Source: Gracilariopsis chorda (lineage: Eukaryota; Rhodophyta; Florideophyceae; Gracilariales; Gracilariaceae). From it: a stretch of DNA of 64,000 nt. How positions within the stretch are numbered: the stretch's first letter is position 1; every line of letters starts with the position of its first letter. The stretch is taken from NCBI GenBank assembly GCA_003194525.1, contig NBIV01000297.1, positions 1 through 64,000 on the forward strand, read 5' to 3'. The notes under the pieces are model-generated. The model was not told the DNA's origin, did not search any database, and was given only the letters and a program-made list of their open reading frames with translations. Made by a program: the position numbers and the translations under genes. This document shows, one piece after another, positions 22,669-33,281 of the stretch.

Positions 22669-23364
22669 CAGGTGATCGGTTGTCTGATGTATCTCTCTGT
22701 TGGCACTCGACCGGACATCTCGTTTGCAGTGTCCAAGCTAGCCAAGTATGTCGAGAAACCTGGAGAGACTCATTGGAAAGCGGTCAAGCGTGTTCTGCGT
22801 TACCTCTATGGCACTCGCTCCCTCGGACTTACTTATGGCACCACGACTGATACTCAGCTGTATGGATACGTAGACTCTGACTGGGCAGGTGATACATCCA
22901 ACCGCAAGTCCACCAGTGGGTATGTGTTCATGATGTGCGGTGCTCCTGTGTCTTGGAGCTCGCGCCAACAGGAAGTAGTTGCATTGTCTAGCGCTGAGGC
23001 TGAGTATGTGAGTCTGTGCAGTGGGACGAAGGAAGCGATCTGGCTGAGACGACTGTGGAGTGGCATTGGCAACGCAAGTGGACTACACGTGGATGAGTCA
23101 GTGACGCTAATGGTTGAGCCCACAACTGTGTACGTGGACAACCAAGGTTGCATCGACCTTGCTCGAAATGGAGTTGTGAACAAGCGTACTAAGCACATTG
23201 ATATTCGCTTTCACTTCACCAGAGAGGCTCTACGCGACAAAGCCGTCCAGTTGCAGTACTGTTCCACGGAAGACATGGTTGCCGATATGCTGACGAAAGC
23301 GCTCGGTCGAGTTAAGCTGGCAAGGTTCCGCGGTGACTGTGGCTTGCTCCCCTTAGACCTTTGA
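22669..23364 (+). CDS. A1 gag-pol, C-terminal RT thumb and RNase H part
   Basis: This is the remainder of the A1 polyprotein, resuming with the duplicated CAGGT and QVIGCLMYLSVGTRPDIS. It encodes the end of RT and the RNase H domain: YVDSDWAGDTSNRKSTSGY with catalytic Asp residues (near 22866), LSSAEAEYVSL (near 22987), YVDNQGCIDLARN (near 23130) and RTKHIDIRFHF (near 23188). It ends LLPLDL at TGA 23362. Alone it has no start of its own; separation from its N-terminal part by B1 inactivates A1. Confidence 0.92.
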   Translation, partial: QVIGCLMYLSVGTRPDISFAVSKLAKYVEKPGETHWKAVKRVLRYLYGTRSLGLTYGTTTDTQLYGYVDSDWAGDTSNRKSTSGYVFMMCGAPVSWSSRQQEVVALSSAEAEYVSLCSGTKEAIWLRRLWSGIGNASGLHVDESVTLMVEPTTVYVDNQGCIDLARNGVVNKRTKHIDIRFHFTREALRDKAVQLQYCSTEDMVADMLTKALGRVKLARFRGDCGLLPLDL

Positions 23365-23384
23365 AGTCAGTGACAGAAGGGGGG

Positions 23385-24163
23385 TGTTGGCAGTAGTACC
23401 TGTGCTGTCACTGAAAACCAAATGTTCCGGGGAGCATGGGCTGTTTTAGAGGGTACCTCTGCAAAAGCGCATATGCGCGTGTGCGCGAACCCAACGTGAA
23501 ACTGGCTTCTGATTGGTTACTGCAAATGTACATATGCAACGTGGTGCGTACAAGTGGTATGGCATAACTGGATCGGTTGGACACACCCACGTGTCCAGCT
23601 ACTACAGTGGTCACAGTGTACGTTGTGTGCAGGGGGTACTGGTGAAGTGGTTGACACCTGGTACAAGTGGTACAGTAGTGGTTGGTACAATGGTAAGGTG
23701 CGCATGCACTGTCAACAGGTTTACACATGCACGGGTATATTGATGACGTGGGTGTTGTGTGCATTGCCACATGATGACATGGCACTAACACCACAGGTTA
23801 CGTGCCGACTTACCGTGACGTGTTGACTTACCGTGATGTGTTGGCATGTGCTGGCGTGTGTTGGAGTCGTGAATTTGTGCCTTGTCATGGTCATGTGTAT
23901 GCACGTAACTATTACAGAACATTGGTGCGTTGGTGTGCGTTGGTGTAATGAGGTTGTGCTGAGCTGGCTATGTCATGTTAGATGATGATTGGTAGTATTG
24001 AGTGTCCCTGCTTAGTGGTTTAGGTTTTACTTGTAGTTGGTGTTCCCGCGCAATTCGAGTTTAGAGTGGTATATAAGATGTGCCTGAAGGACCTCCAAGT
24101 AAATCCAAGCCAGAGCTGGCGAACTTCCCTTCCATCCCCTCAACTTCCTTTCAACTTTCAACA
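23385..24163 (+). repeat. 3' LTR of A1 (779 bp)
   Basis: It starts TGTTGGCAGTAGTACC after the polypurine tract AGAAGGGGGG (23375-23384), ends TTTCAACA, and is followed by target duplication TCCAC. It is nearly identical to 10634-11412. Confidence 0.94.
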
Positions 24164-24357
24164 TCCACTCTACCAAAGAACTGAATCTACACCTTTTGGT
24201 GGGTGATGGTAAGCCGTCATTGAAATATGCTAAAGCGTTTCGATGCGCAACATATGTATTGAAAATGAGCCCAGACACCAAGTTCGAGTCTCGTGCACTT
24301 GAGGGAGTGTACTGGCAGACTCTGGAGCATCGTACTTCCCAGGACCTCGAGGAGGAG
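24164..24357 (+). pseudogene. B2a pol tail after A1
   Basis: This is the end of the B2a coding region. It begins with duplicated TCCAC and gives KYAKAFRCATYVLKMSP and LEGVYWQTLEH, the integrase C-terminal region. It then jumps directly to DLEEEC, the very end of copia pol in family B. The whole RT and RNase H region is missing, with the same junction as in B2b near 50240-50265. Confidence 0.85.
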
Positions 24358-25159
24358 TGCTCATGTTAGCACATGGTCAAGTGCCTGGGAGTCCTGGGAC
24401 ATCATAATGCAGCACTTGGAAACAAAGTTTCATTTACCGGAGGGATGTTTTTAAGAGCCTCTTTGCAAAAGTGCATATGCGTTTATTTTCAAACCCAACG
24501 AGAAACGGGCATATGATTGGCTACTGCATATGCTCATATGCGATGCATTGGTCTCAAGTGTTTTGCATCGTATGGGTCGTGGGCATGGAACTGGCCACTT
24601 CGCATAAGGTGAACGGGCATGGTACTTAGGAATAGGTGTTGCTACGTCTGGTTTACAGATACATGCAGGTGTTGCATACGTGCCATGCACAGAACAAACC
24701 TAGGGTATGTACATGCATGCGGTGGCATGTGAATTTGTCCTTTGGCATAGTCATGACGATGGAAGTAAGTGTTTACACAGTGCTGTCACATGCTGGCACA
24801 TTGTTAGCATGTCTAGTTTACTTGTTGCGCATTGTTGGCTGCTTGGTTCACTTGGCTTTTGTTGTTGTAATTTGTTGTTATGTTGTTATGCATGGGTGTA
24901 CATAGCTGTAATCAGTGTGTGCAAACCTTATTTTGTTATGTCTGATTATGATTGGTAGTATTGGGTGTCCCCACCTAGTGTTGTAGGGTTTTCTTGTAGT
25001 GGTACTTCGAAGTAGGTATGCTATATAAGACTCTGAAGTCGCAGTACCAAGTAAACTCGCCCCAAGCCTGACAACCTTCACTGTTTATTTTCTTTATTTC
25101 TTCCCTTTTCATTTCCGTCGAAGCCCAACGTCATCTATCAACATCATTTCATATTAACA
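24358..25159 (+). repeat. 3' LTR of B2a (802 bp)
   Basis: The first bases are TGCTCATGTTAGC, a mutated form of TGTTGATGTTAGC, right after the GAGGAGGAG tract. It ends CATATTAACA. A TATATAAG box lies near 25022. The next base begins unrelated antisense B4 sequence, and no target duplication matches the left side of B2a at 682-686. Confidence 0.83.
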
Positions 25160-26580
25160 GTCCATACGGGCGATTGGGTTGGGCAAAGTGTATAAACCGG
25201 AGCGATGATGACGAGACCCATGTCCGACCTCAAAGCCATCTTCATGTTGTAGGCGTACCTACTGATCACGGAACAGTGATTGGATACCCTGGTCAGCTAA
25301 ACAACCCACAGAAACTAAGTTATATCCAAGATTCGGAGCAAGCAGTACTTCAGACCACCTGAGGTTCACATCAAAGAAGGGTAGTATGACATCTCCTTGT
25401 TGGGTGACAGTGACAATGGTGTTGTCCGCTAGTTCAATTGTCTTATCTGGTTTTTCAATCAGTGTGTTTGAAACGAAATCAGATACAGAACAGAAGAAAT
25501 GAGAGGTAGACCCACTTTCTGCAAATGTGCCGATGCAATCAATAACCGGCGGTACCACTGATGACTTCTCACTTCTAACTCCAGCAATCTCAATCTTGGA
25601 CGCTTTCCATGATGACTTTCCGGAGCGCTTGGGCTTTTCGACTGAGTTGAACTTCAGCTAATCCAAGATCGAATGTGGCAAGTGGTTGTCAGGGATTTCT
25701 GGATTCATGTGACAGCGTTCTTTAGTGTGTCCATCGCGCTCATAAAAGGTGCAATAGTACCCGTTTTTGCTTCCAGCAGCATATGCACGACTAGTGGGGT
25801 CACTAATTGTTGCTGAATCTGATGCATTACCATCATTTTCGTTACCATTTGATGATTTTCTGTGTCCACTTATACGGGCACCACCCCCGTTCCTGTTCTT
25901 CTTGCGACTGCGAACTCTCCCAGAACTGAATGAACCCATTTGGCGGGCATTGTATTCATCAATCAGGGTTGTCGCCACGTAGTCCCATGTGAATTCTGAA
26001 ATCTTCATGGTCCTAAGTGCTGCTGCAGTTGACTCCAATGAGCAGCTGGGGTCAATAGATGCCAGAAGAGTGGGTGCCTTGTGAGATTCTGGTATAGCGG
26101 CATCCTTGCCCATGCGCTCCAGCTGCGAGAAAAAAGAGGAAAACTTGTCCACATACTCGGACAAGTTTTGGCCGTTATACGACATTCTGAACAGCTGCGT
26201 TTCCACTGCTATACGAGACACTGTTCTGTTTGATGCATATCGCGCATCAAGTAGCTGAAGCATGCGACCGGGGTCATCATCCACATCCAAGCTACACGCA
26301 GTGGGGCATCGCCAAGTGCACAAATGATGATTGCACATGCCTTTTTGCGCTTTGCAACTATACAGGAGAAGGTCTGGGTAGCACTAGAACCAGACGCTTG
26401 TGTCATTATAGCACTGGATGAGTCCTCCGAACTTGACATGAGAACATTCCAGACACCTTTCATTTAACAAGCCGCACGTAGACGGTGTCGCCAGATGGTT
26501 TAATCTTCGCCTGGCTTACCGTGGAAGCGCGGGATCTTCACACCAGAAGTGGATCCTGCCTCAACTTCGGAGTCTGACAT
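25160..26580 (-). pseudogene. B4a gag-protease half-element, antisense, decayed
   Basis: Read on the minus strand this is the first part of a family B gag-pol closest to B1. ATG at 26580-26578 opens SDSEVE; the gag core is at about 26460-25980; the zinc knuckle CTFYERDGHTKERC at about 25763-25722 has lost its second Cys (Tyr instead); the protease region near 25520 has ESGSTSHFF, so the catalytic Asp of DSGA is Glu. There are stops near 26500 and 26465, a frameshift near 26290 and a stop near 25660. It breaks off within the LYTLPNP region at 25160, next to the B2a LTR. The missing integrase-to-RNase H part resembles what is found in B4b at 43920-46825. Confidence 0.82.
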
Positions 26581-26958
26581 GGTTCCAGAAGGAGTTCAGT
26601 AACCAAAATAGGAACAAATAATCCACGGAAATGAAGCAAAGTGAGGGACTCGATGCATAGAATCGTTATCAGAATAAACAAAAGAGCTGTTCGAGAGGTG
26701 CAGCTTTGGCCTGATAGCGGATGTCACACTATGAGGGTGATACTGGAGTGGAGTATTCTCAACACTCAACAGCTAGGGGGCCAGCGGAGATCGTGTAACC
26801 AAGTCTCAACGCTCGTCCAGATGCGTCTGGTACGCGAATTACAGGCAGAGTTTGGGTCCTCGACGCCCGGAGTATACTCACAAGTGGCTCTGAAGCGCAC
26901 TGGGAAAAGAAAATAAAAGATGAAAATTCGTAAAAGCGGGCCCATTGACAGGAGAAAC
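26581..26958 (-). other. B4a leader, part proximal to gag
   Basis: This is antisense leader sequence of B4a, colinear with 17200-17576 of B1, including the CCCTCACTCTGC and GAGCGTTGAGAC-like stretches. It stops at GAAAC (26954-26958), the target of B5; the rest of the leader continues at 42084. No gene is seen. Confidence 0.7.
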
Positions 26959-27750
26959 TGTTGACATTGGCACATGGTCGAATGCCTAGAAGCCCTAGAA
27001 CTTCATGGTAGACTACTTGGAAACAAAGTTGCATATAACGATGGGCACTTTTGAGCACCCCCGTTGCAAAAGCGCATATGCGCGTGTGCTCGAAGCCAAC
27101 GTGAAACGGGCTTATGATTGGCTACTGCAATTGCCCATATTCATTACGTGGTTTAGAAGTGGTGTACATTGTATGGATCATAGGCACAGCATGGGCCACT
27201 TGGCATAATGTGAATGGACAATGTACATGAGATTCTGTGTGGCTACACTGGTTTACAGGGACATCACGTTGTGGCAGACATGTTATTGTGTGTGCCAGCA
27301 CGTGCACTGCACGATACGGACTTAGGTTATCGATATGGATACAGTGTCATGTGAACTTGTGCATTGTCATGGTCATGATGACGCAAGTAAGTCATTATAC
27401 AGGGCTGTGACATGCTGGCATATTGTTGTCATGGTTGTTTCACTTACCGTGCTTCGTTGGCATGTGCTGGAATAATTTTATGCATGTTTGTAGTGAACTT
27501 TCACCAGTCTGTGCAGCCCTTATTGTGTTATGTTTGAATCTGATTGGTAGTACTGGCTGTCCGCACTTAGTGGTTAGGGTTTTTCTTGTAGCTGTAGTGA
27601 ACTCTATTGATGCTATATAAGATGCAGATGTTTCATCTCCAAGTAAACCACCCCAAGGCTGACCACCTTCACTCTTGTTTTTACTTCTTTCTTTCTTTCT
27701 CATTTCAGTCAAAGCCCAACTTCATCTATCACCTTCATTAATCATCATGA
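26959..27750 (+). repeat. 5' LTR of B5 (792 bp)
   Basis: It starts TGTTGACATTGGCACATGG and ends ATCATCATGA, with the terminal CA changed to GA. A GCGCATATGCGCG palindrome block lies near 27072 and a TATATAAG box near 27613. It is closest to the B3 LTR. Confidence 0.87.
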
Positions 27751-28463
27751 GGTTATGGGCCCAGAGCGTCAACATATTGCAGACGTCGCTCTTGTTTAAC
27801 TTTCTTTTGTTTTTGTGTTGCGCATATTGTGGAGACCTAGTTGCAGAACTGAAAGTAGGCAAAGCGTTCAGGGACTTGAATCTGGTAAACCGACCTGCGC
27901 CTGTTCAGATCCCTGTTTCTTTGGTTTCAGCGCACAAAGATCGGGCTAGTTTCCTGCAAGAGTCCAGCAGGGGTTAACTGGTGAAAGCATAGCGCTCTTG
28001 TAACTAACCTCCCTGGGACGTTTCGTACGGATTGAGCACCCTGCTCTTGAAGTGCGCAGAGTAGGGCAGGTCGAAAAAAATCGCACCTCGCACCTGGAGA
28101 GAGCATGGAGGGTCCGGGGGTCCAACCCTTAGGGTAGCGGAGGTAGTTTCTCCTGTCAGTGCGCCCGATTTGACGAAGTTTCATCTCTTGCTTTCGTTTC
28201 CGAGTGTGCTTCAGAGCTGCTCGTGAGGCCACTCCGGGTGCAGAAGACCCGAACTCTACCTGTGATTCGCGTACCAGACGCGTCTGGACAAGCGTTGAGA
28301 CTTGTTCATACTGTCTCCGCTGGCACCCTTCCTATTGAGGGTTGAGATTACTCCACTGCAGTATTCATTTCTTAGTTTGATCTCAGCCACAAAGTTTGGC
28401 TGATCATCCGATTCAACACATTCCCTCTCTTGGAAATCGGTTTCCGAAAAGCATTGAGTCCCT
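27751..28463 (+). other. B5 primer binding site and leader
   Basis: The primer site GGTTATGGGCCCAG is at 27751-27764. The shared block with GCGGAGGTAGTTTCTCC is at about 28137-28152. The leader is cut at TCCCT (28459-28463), where the solo A-like LTR is inserted, and resumes at 29241 for about 55 bases before gag. Confidence 0.68.
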
Positions 28464-29240
28464 TGTTGGAAAAGTACCTGTTCTGTCCCTGAAAACCAAA
28501 TGCTCTGGGGAGCATGGGCTGTTTTGGAGGGTGCCGCTGGAAAAGTGCATATGCGTCGCTGTGCAAACTCAACGTGAATCTGGCTTGTGATTGGCTACTG
28601 CAAATACACATATGCACTGTAGTGCGTACAAGTGGTAGTGCACAAGTGGGTTAGATTGGCACACCCACGTGTCCAGCTAGTACAGTGCACACAGTGTACA
28701 GGGCACCTATCAATGATAGTTGGACACAGTGCACATGTGGTACAGCAGTGGTACCTTGGTGAGCAGTATGGGTATTGTCATCAGGTTGACAGGTACACCA
28801 AGTGGTTAATGACGTGTGAGTTGATACACTTACAGGTACACGTGATGTGGTGAATTACTGTGACGTGCATGGATGAATTTGGATGCGTTGGCATGCATTG
28901 GCATGTGAATGTGTTATGTGTTGTGAATTTGTGCTTTGTCATGGTTGTGTGCAGGCACGTAACTTATGGTGCCGTGTTGGCGCGTTATTGTTTGGAGTTG
29001 ATGTAAGGTATCATGAGTTAGTGCTAGCGTGGCTGTGTTATGTTACCTGCTGATTGGTAGTATTGAGTGTCCCCAGCTACTGGTTTAGGTTTCAGTTGAA
29101 GTCGAAGTTGCGACTAAGATGAAGTTAGAGTTCTGTATAAGTTGTGATTGTAGAACATCCAAGTAAATCGGAGCTAGAGCTGACGAAATGTTTTTTGCAT
29201 TCCCCTACCTTTTCTTTCCCTTCCGCTTCAATCTCTATCA
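28464..29240 (+). repeat. Solo LTR of an A-related family (777 bp)
   Basis: It starts TGTTGGAAAAGTACCTG and ends CTCTATCA. It is flanked by TCCCT (28459-28463) and TCCCG (29241-29245), a 5-bp target duplication with one mismatch. It shares with the A LTRs the CTGAAAACCAAATG block, the AAAGTGCATATGCG block and the GATTGGTAGTATTGAGTGTCC core, but is well diverged. No internal region is attached, so it is a recombination product (solo LTR). Confidence 0.88.
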
Positions 29241-32200
29241 TCCCGCACTCTGCTTCGCAACATATATTCGTTGGATTTTCAGCTCCTTCTGGAACTATAT
29301 CTGACTCCGAAGTTGAGACTGAAACAAATTCCGGTGAGAAAATCCCACGCTTTCATGGTAAGCGTGGTGAGGATTATACATTATGGCGACATCGACTTCG
29401 TGCAGCGTGTCGCATTGAAGGTGTCTGGAATGTAGTGGTGTCAACTCTGGATGAGTTATCGACTGCTACAGTGACTGGTCATTCAACTTCCAGTGCTGCT
29501 CCCAGCAGTTCCCGACTCATGGCAGAACGCGAAAAGGCATGTGCAATCATCATTTGTGCACTTGGATATGCGCCCCTACGCATTGTCATGGATGTGGACG
29601 ATGATCCTGGCGGGATGCTGAAACTATTAGAAGCACGTTATGCATCGAATGGAACGGTATCTCGTATCGCTGTACAGACTTGACTGTTCCGATTGTCGTA
29701 TAAAGGCCAAAATATATCGGAATATGTGGACCAGTTTGCCACATTATTCTCACAATTGGACCGAATGAGGAAGGATGCTGCCATTCCAGAGTCTCATAAG
29801 GCTCCAACGCTGTTGGCTTCTATTAACCCCAACTGCTCACTAGAGTCAACTGCTGCGGCACTTAGGACGAAGGAGATCTCGAAACTATCGTAGGACTATG
29901 TGGCAACTACTTTGATTGACGAGTGTACCGCTCGTCTACTTGGATCTGCCAGTTTCAGTCGTGGTTTTAACCACAAAAAGAACCAAGGTAAGGGCAATGG
30001 CTGTCAATTTGCACCCAACAAAATGTCAAATAATGACGAACATGATGGTGACGCATCAGATTCCAACTCTAATTTCGAGTCCAATGGGCGTGCTAATGCT
30101 GTGGCCAGTAAAACCTGTTATCTTTGCACCTTTTGCGACCACGATGGACGTATGCAGGAACGATGCCACATGAACCCTGAAAATACGGAGAACCGTTTAC
30201 CGAAAGTCATCTTGGACCAACTCAAAGCTAGTTCTACTGACCAGTCTAAACCCTCTGGGAAAGCCGCAAGAAGAGAATCCAAGATCGAGATCGCCGGAAT
30301 GGATGTCGAGAAGTCTACGGTGCCCCCATCTGCGTCTAATGGATTGAAAACTTATGCGGACAGCGGAGCCACCTCCCATTTCTTTTGTTCCGCATCTGCG
30401 TTTGTACCCAACACATTGGTTGATGTATCTGAGAGGTTTATTGAGCTTGCTGACAACACCACGGTAACGGCCACTCAACAAGGAGATGTTTCACTGCCCT
30501 TCGTCGAGGCTAACCTGTGATTCACAGATGTACTGCTCGTACCAGATCTTGGATACAAGTTGGTATCTGTTGGTCGTATCGCCGATAAAGGCATTCTATT
30601 CATGTTCGGTGAAAGTGAGGTTCGCCTCACACATGAAGAAGTGTTTGAAATTGGATGTGTTCAACGAGACCTAATCTATAGGTTGTACAGGCTGCCACGT
30701 CCAATCGAGCGTACCGGTCACACAACGCTCCTATCTTCCAAAGACTTAGACCTCATAAAGCAGTTGCACCGCCAACTTGCACATATGAACCCACGAGACC
30801 TTCAAAAGGTACAGGAGCAAGTCGATGGAGTCCCAAAGCTAAAGAAGATGGAGGAAGCATGTCGGCCGTGTTGACTGGGCAACGCGCAAAGACTTCCATT
30901 TTTGGGAAAGTTTAAACGAGCAAAAGAGGTTGGACACATTTTGGACTGGGACATCCTTGGTCCTTTGCGCCCATCGTTTCCTGATCATTTTCAATATGCG
31001 TCTGCGTTCATCGATGACCAGTCCCAGTATGCTCTGCTCGGCTTCATGTTGCATAGATCTGAGATCGGTGATGTGTTGGTGGGGATACGGCAGAAGCTCC
31101 AGCAGCTTGGAAGAGGGAATGTGCTTGTTCAGAATTTGCACTCCGACAATGCAGAAGAGTACATTGCACTACAAGAGAACCCTGCCAATGATATGCAGGG
31201 AACGTCATTCTCACCTCTTTATACTCCCGAACATAACGCCATTGCCCAGCGCATCAACCGCACTATGGAAGAAGCGGCTCGAGCTTTGCTGATTCAGGCC
31301 AACTTACCAGAATGCTTATGGCCATATGCATTAAATTACGTTATATATGTTCGCAAAAGATTTCCACACTCTAACACCGGCTCGGCTCCGTACCTATTAG
31401 TGTCTGGTAATAAGCCGTCGTTGAAGTACTTTAGAGTGTTTGGATGCGCAGCGTATGTATTGAAAATGAACCCAGACACTAAGTTCTAGTCTCGTGCACT
31501 TGAGGGAGTGTACTTGCAGACTCTACAGCATAGTGTTTACGAGGTTCTGATCACTGATGACTGTGGGAGTTCGTGAATTGTGAGGTCCCGGAATGTCAAT
31601 TTTGATGAATCCACGTTCCCTGGAGCACCATATTTCACAAATTACACGGATGAAGAGAGTGCATCAGACATCGACTATAGTAGCGATGGGTACGACAGCC
31701 GTAGTGAAAGCTCAGATGAGTTCTCACTTCATAGTGTCGAAGAACTTCGGTCTGTCCCGGAAAACTGGTAAAACAGATGCACCGGGTCATCCTGCAGAAA
31801 CTGTGAATGATGTTCAAATTCCAGTTTTAGACCCTGCTGCTAGTGACACTGGTGATGGCAAGGACAGCGACAATGATTCTAGTGATATTGGTGAGTCAAA
31901 TGTTCAGCCTGGACTAGGCTCCAGGTACCTTCGTCGAAATCGGCGTGCACCACAACGTTGGTGGCATTTGGCCGGTGCTGCTACTTCTCAAGTCGAGGTG
32001 ACCACCAGTGAAAACCAAACAATTCAGGAGGCATTGTCCTCAACTCCATCAGAAAGAGCGCAATGGGAGAGCGCTATTGATGAAGAGCTCGCATCACTTA
32101 ATGACAAAGGTACTTGGGTTGCGGATGACTCACCGCAGTCACAGCTGCTACCTACACATGTCATTCTTAAGGTGAAACGTGATGCAAATGCTGCAGTAGA

Positions 32201-32455
32201 CCGATTCCGAGCTTGTATCGTAGCAGGAGGAAACCACCAGATATATGGTCAGGATTATATGGAAACCTATGCACCAGTTGTGTCTTTCAACTTGGTTTGC
32301 ATGTTCCTGTACATTATGCTATGCATGCAAATGTATATCGCACAGATTGACATTAGGACTGCATTCCTGAATGGTGACCTGAAGGAAGACGTTTGGTTAA
32401 TGTCTCTACGTGGTATCCCTGGACTGAAGTCACGATGCTAAAAACTGCTAAAGGC
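29241..32455 (+). pseudogene. B5 gag-protease-integrase-RT start, decayed
   Basis: The leader remnant TTTTCAGCTCCTTCTGG runs up to gag. The start codon is ATA at 29297 instead of ATG. Readable parts are gag (HGKRGEDYTLWRHRL), a mutated zinc knuckle CTFCDHDGRMQERC near 30126 whose His is Arg, protease ADSGATSHFF near 30356, integrase core HSDNAEEY near 31140 and IAQRINRT near 31241 (the catalytic-region Glu replaced in the E-R motif, Gln instead), and RT IDIRTAFLNGDL near 32344. In-frame stops lie near 29681, 29891, 30518, 30872, 31487 and 31574. It is cut at AAGGC by A2, and RT resumes at 39333. Confidence 0.86.
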
Positions 32456-33261
32456 TGTTGAAAGTTGAAAGAAAGTTGAGGGGATGGAAGGGAAGTTCGC
32501 CAGCTCTGGCTTGGATTTACTTGGAGGTCCTTCAGGCACATCTTATATACCACTCTAAACTCGAATTGCGCGGGAACACCAACTACAAGTAAAACCTAAA
32601 CCACTAAGCAGGGACACTCAATACTACCAATCATCATCTAACATGACATAGCCAGCTCAGCACAACCTCATTACACCAACGCACACCAACGCACCAATGT
32701 TCTGTAATAGTTACGTGCATACACATGACCATGACAAGGCACAAATTCACGACTCCAACACACGCCAGCACATGCCAACACATCACGGTAAGGCAACACG
32801 TCACGGTAAGTCGGCACGTAACCTGTGGCGTTAGTGCCATGTCATCATGTGGCAATGCACACAACACCCACGTCATCAATATACCCGTGCATGTGTAAAC
32901 CTGTTGACAGTGCATGCGCACCTTACCATTGTACCAACCACTGCTGTACCACTTGTACCAGGTGTCAACCACGTACCACTTGTACCAGGGGTCAACCACT
33001 TCATCAGTATCCCCTGCACACAACGTACACTGTGACCACTGTAGTAGCTGGACACGTGGGTGTGTCCAACCGATCCAGTTATGCCATACCACTTGTACGC
33101 ACCACGTTGCATATGTACATTTGCAGTAGCCAATCAGAAGCCAGTTTCACGTTGGGTTCGCGCACACGCGCATATGCGCTTTTGCAGAGGTACCCTCTAA
33201 AACAGCCCATGCTCCCCGGAACATTTGGTTTTCAGTGACAGCACAGGTACTACTGCCAACA
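32456..33261 (-). repeat. 3' LTR of A2 (806 bp)
   Basis: On the minus strand it starts TGTTGGCAGT at 33261 and ends TTTCAACA at 32456. It contains two tandem 27-bp units at 32946-32972 and 32973-32999, differing at one base, that are single-copy in the A1 LTRs. The polypurine tract AGAGGGGGGGT lies just outside at about 33262-33271. Confidence 0.94.
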
Positions 33262-33281
33262 CCCCCCCTCTGTCACTGACT

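Larger units (their letters stand above)
10634..24163 (+). mobile_element. A1 copia element, split by nested B1
   Basis: This family A element has LTRs at 10634-11412 and 23385-24163 (779 bp each) and target duplications TCCAC at 10629-10633 and 24164-24168. Without the 6701 bp of B1 plus its duplicated target, A1 is 6828 bp. The primer site is at 11413 and the polypurine tract AGAAGGGGGG at 23375-23384. The two LTRs look almost identical; one clear difference is C/T near 10775 against 23516. A1 is therefore young, and B1 is younger still. Confidence 0.95.

Noticed and set aside
25160..25208. Target duplication between the two B4 break points
   Set aside because: The shared stretch is about 47 bp of homologous coding sequence with mismatches, far longer than the 5-bp duplications made by these elements.
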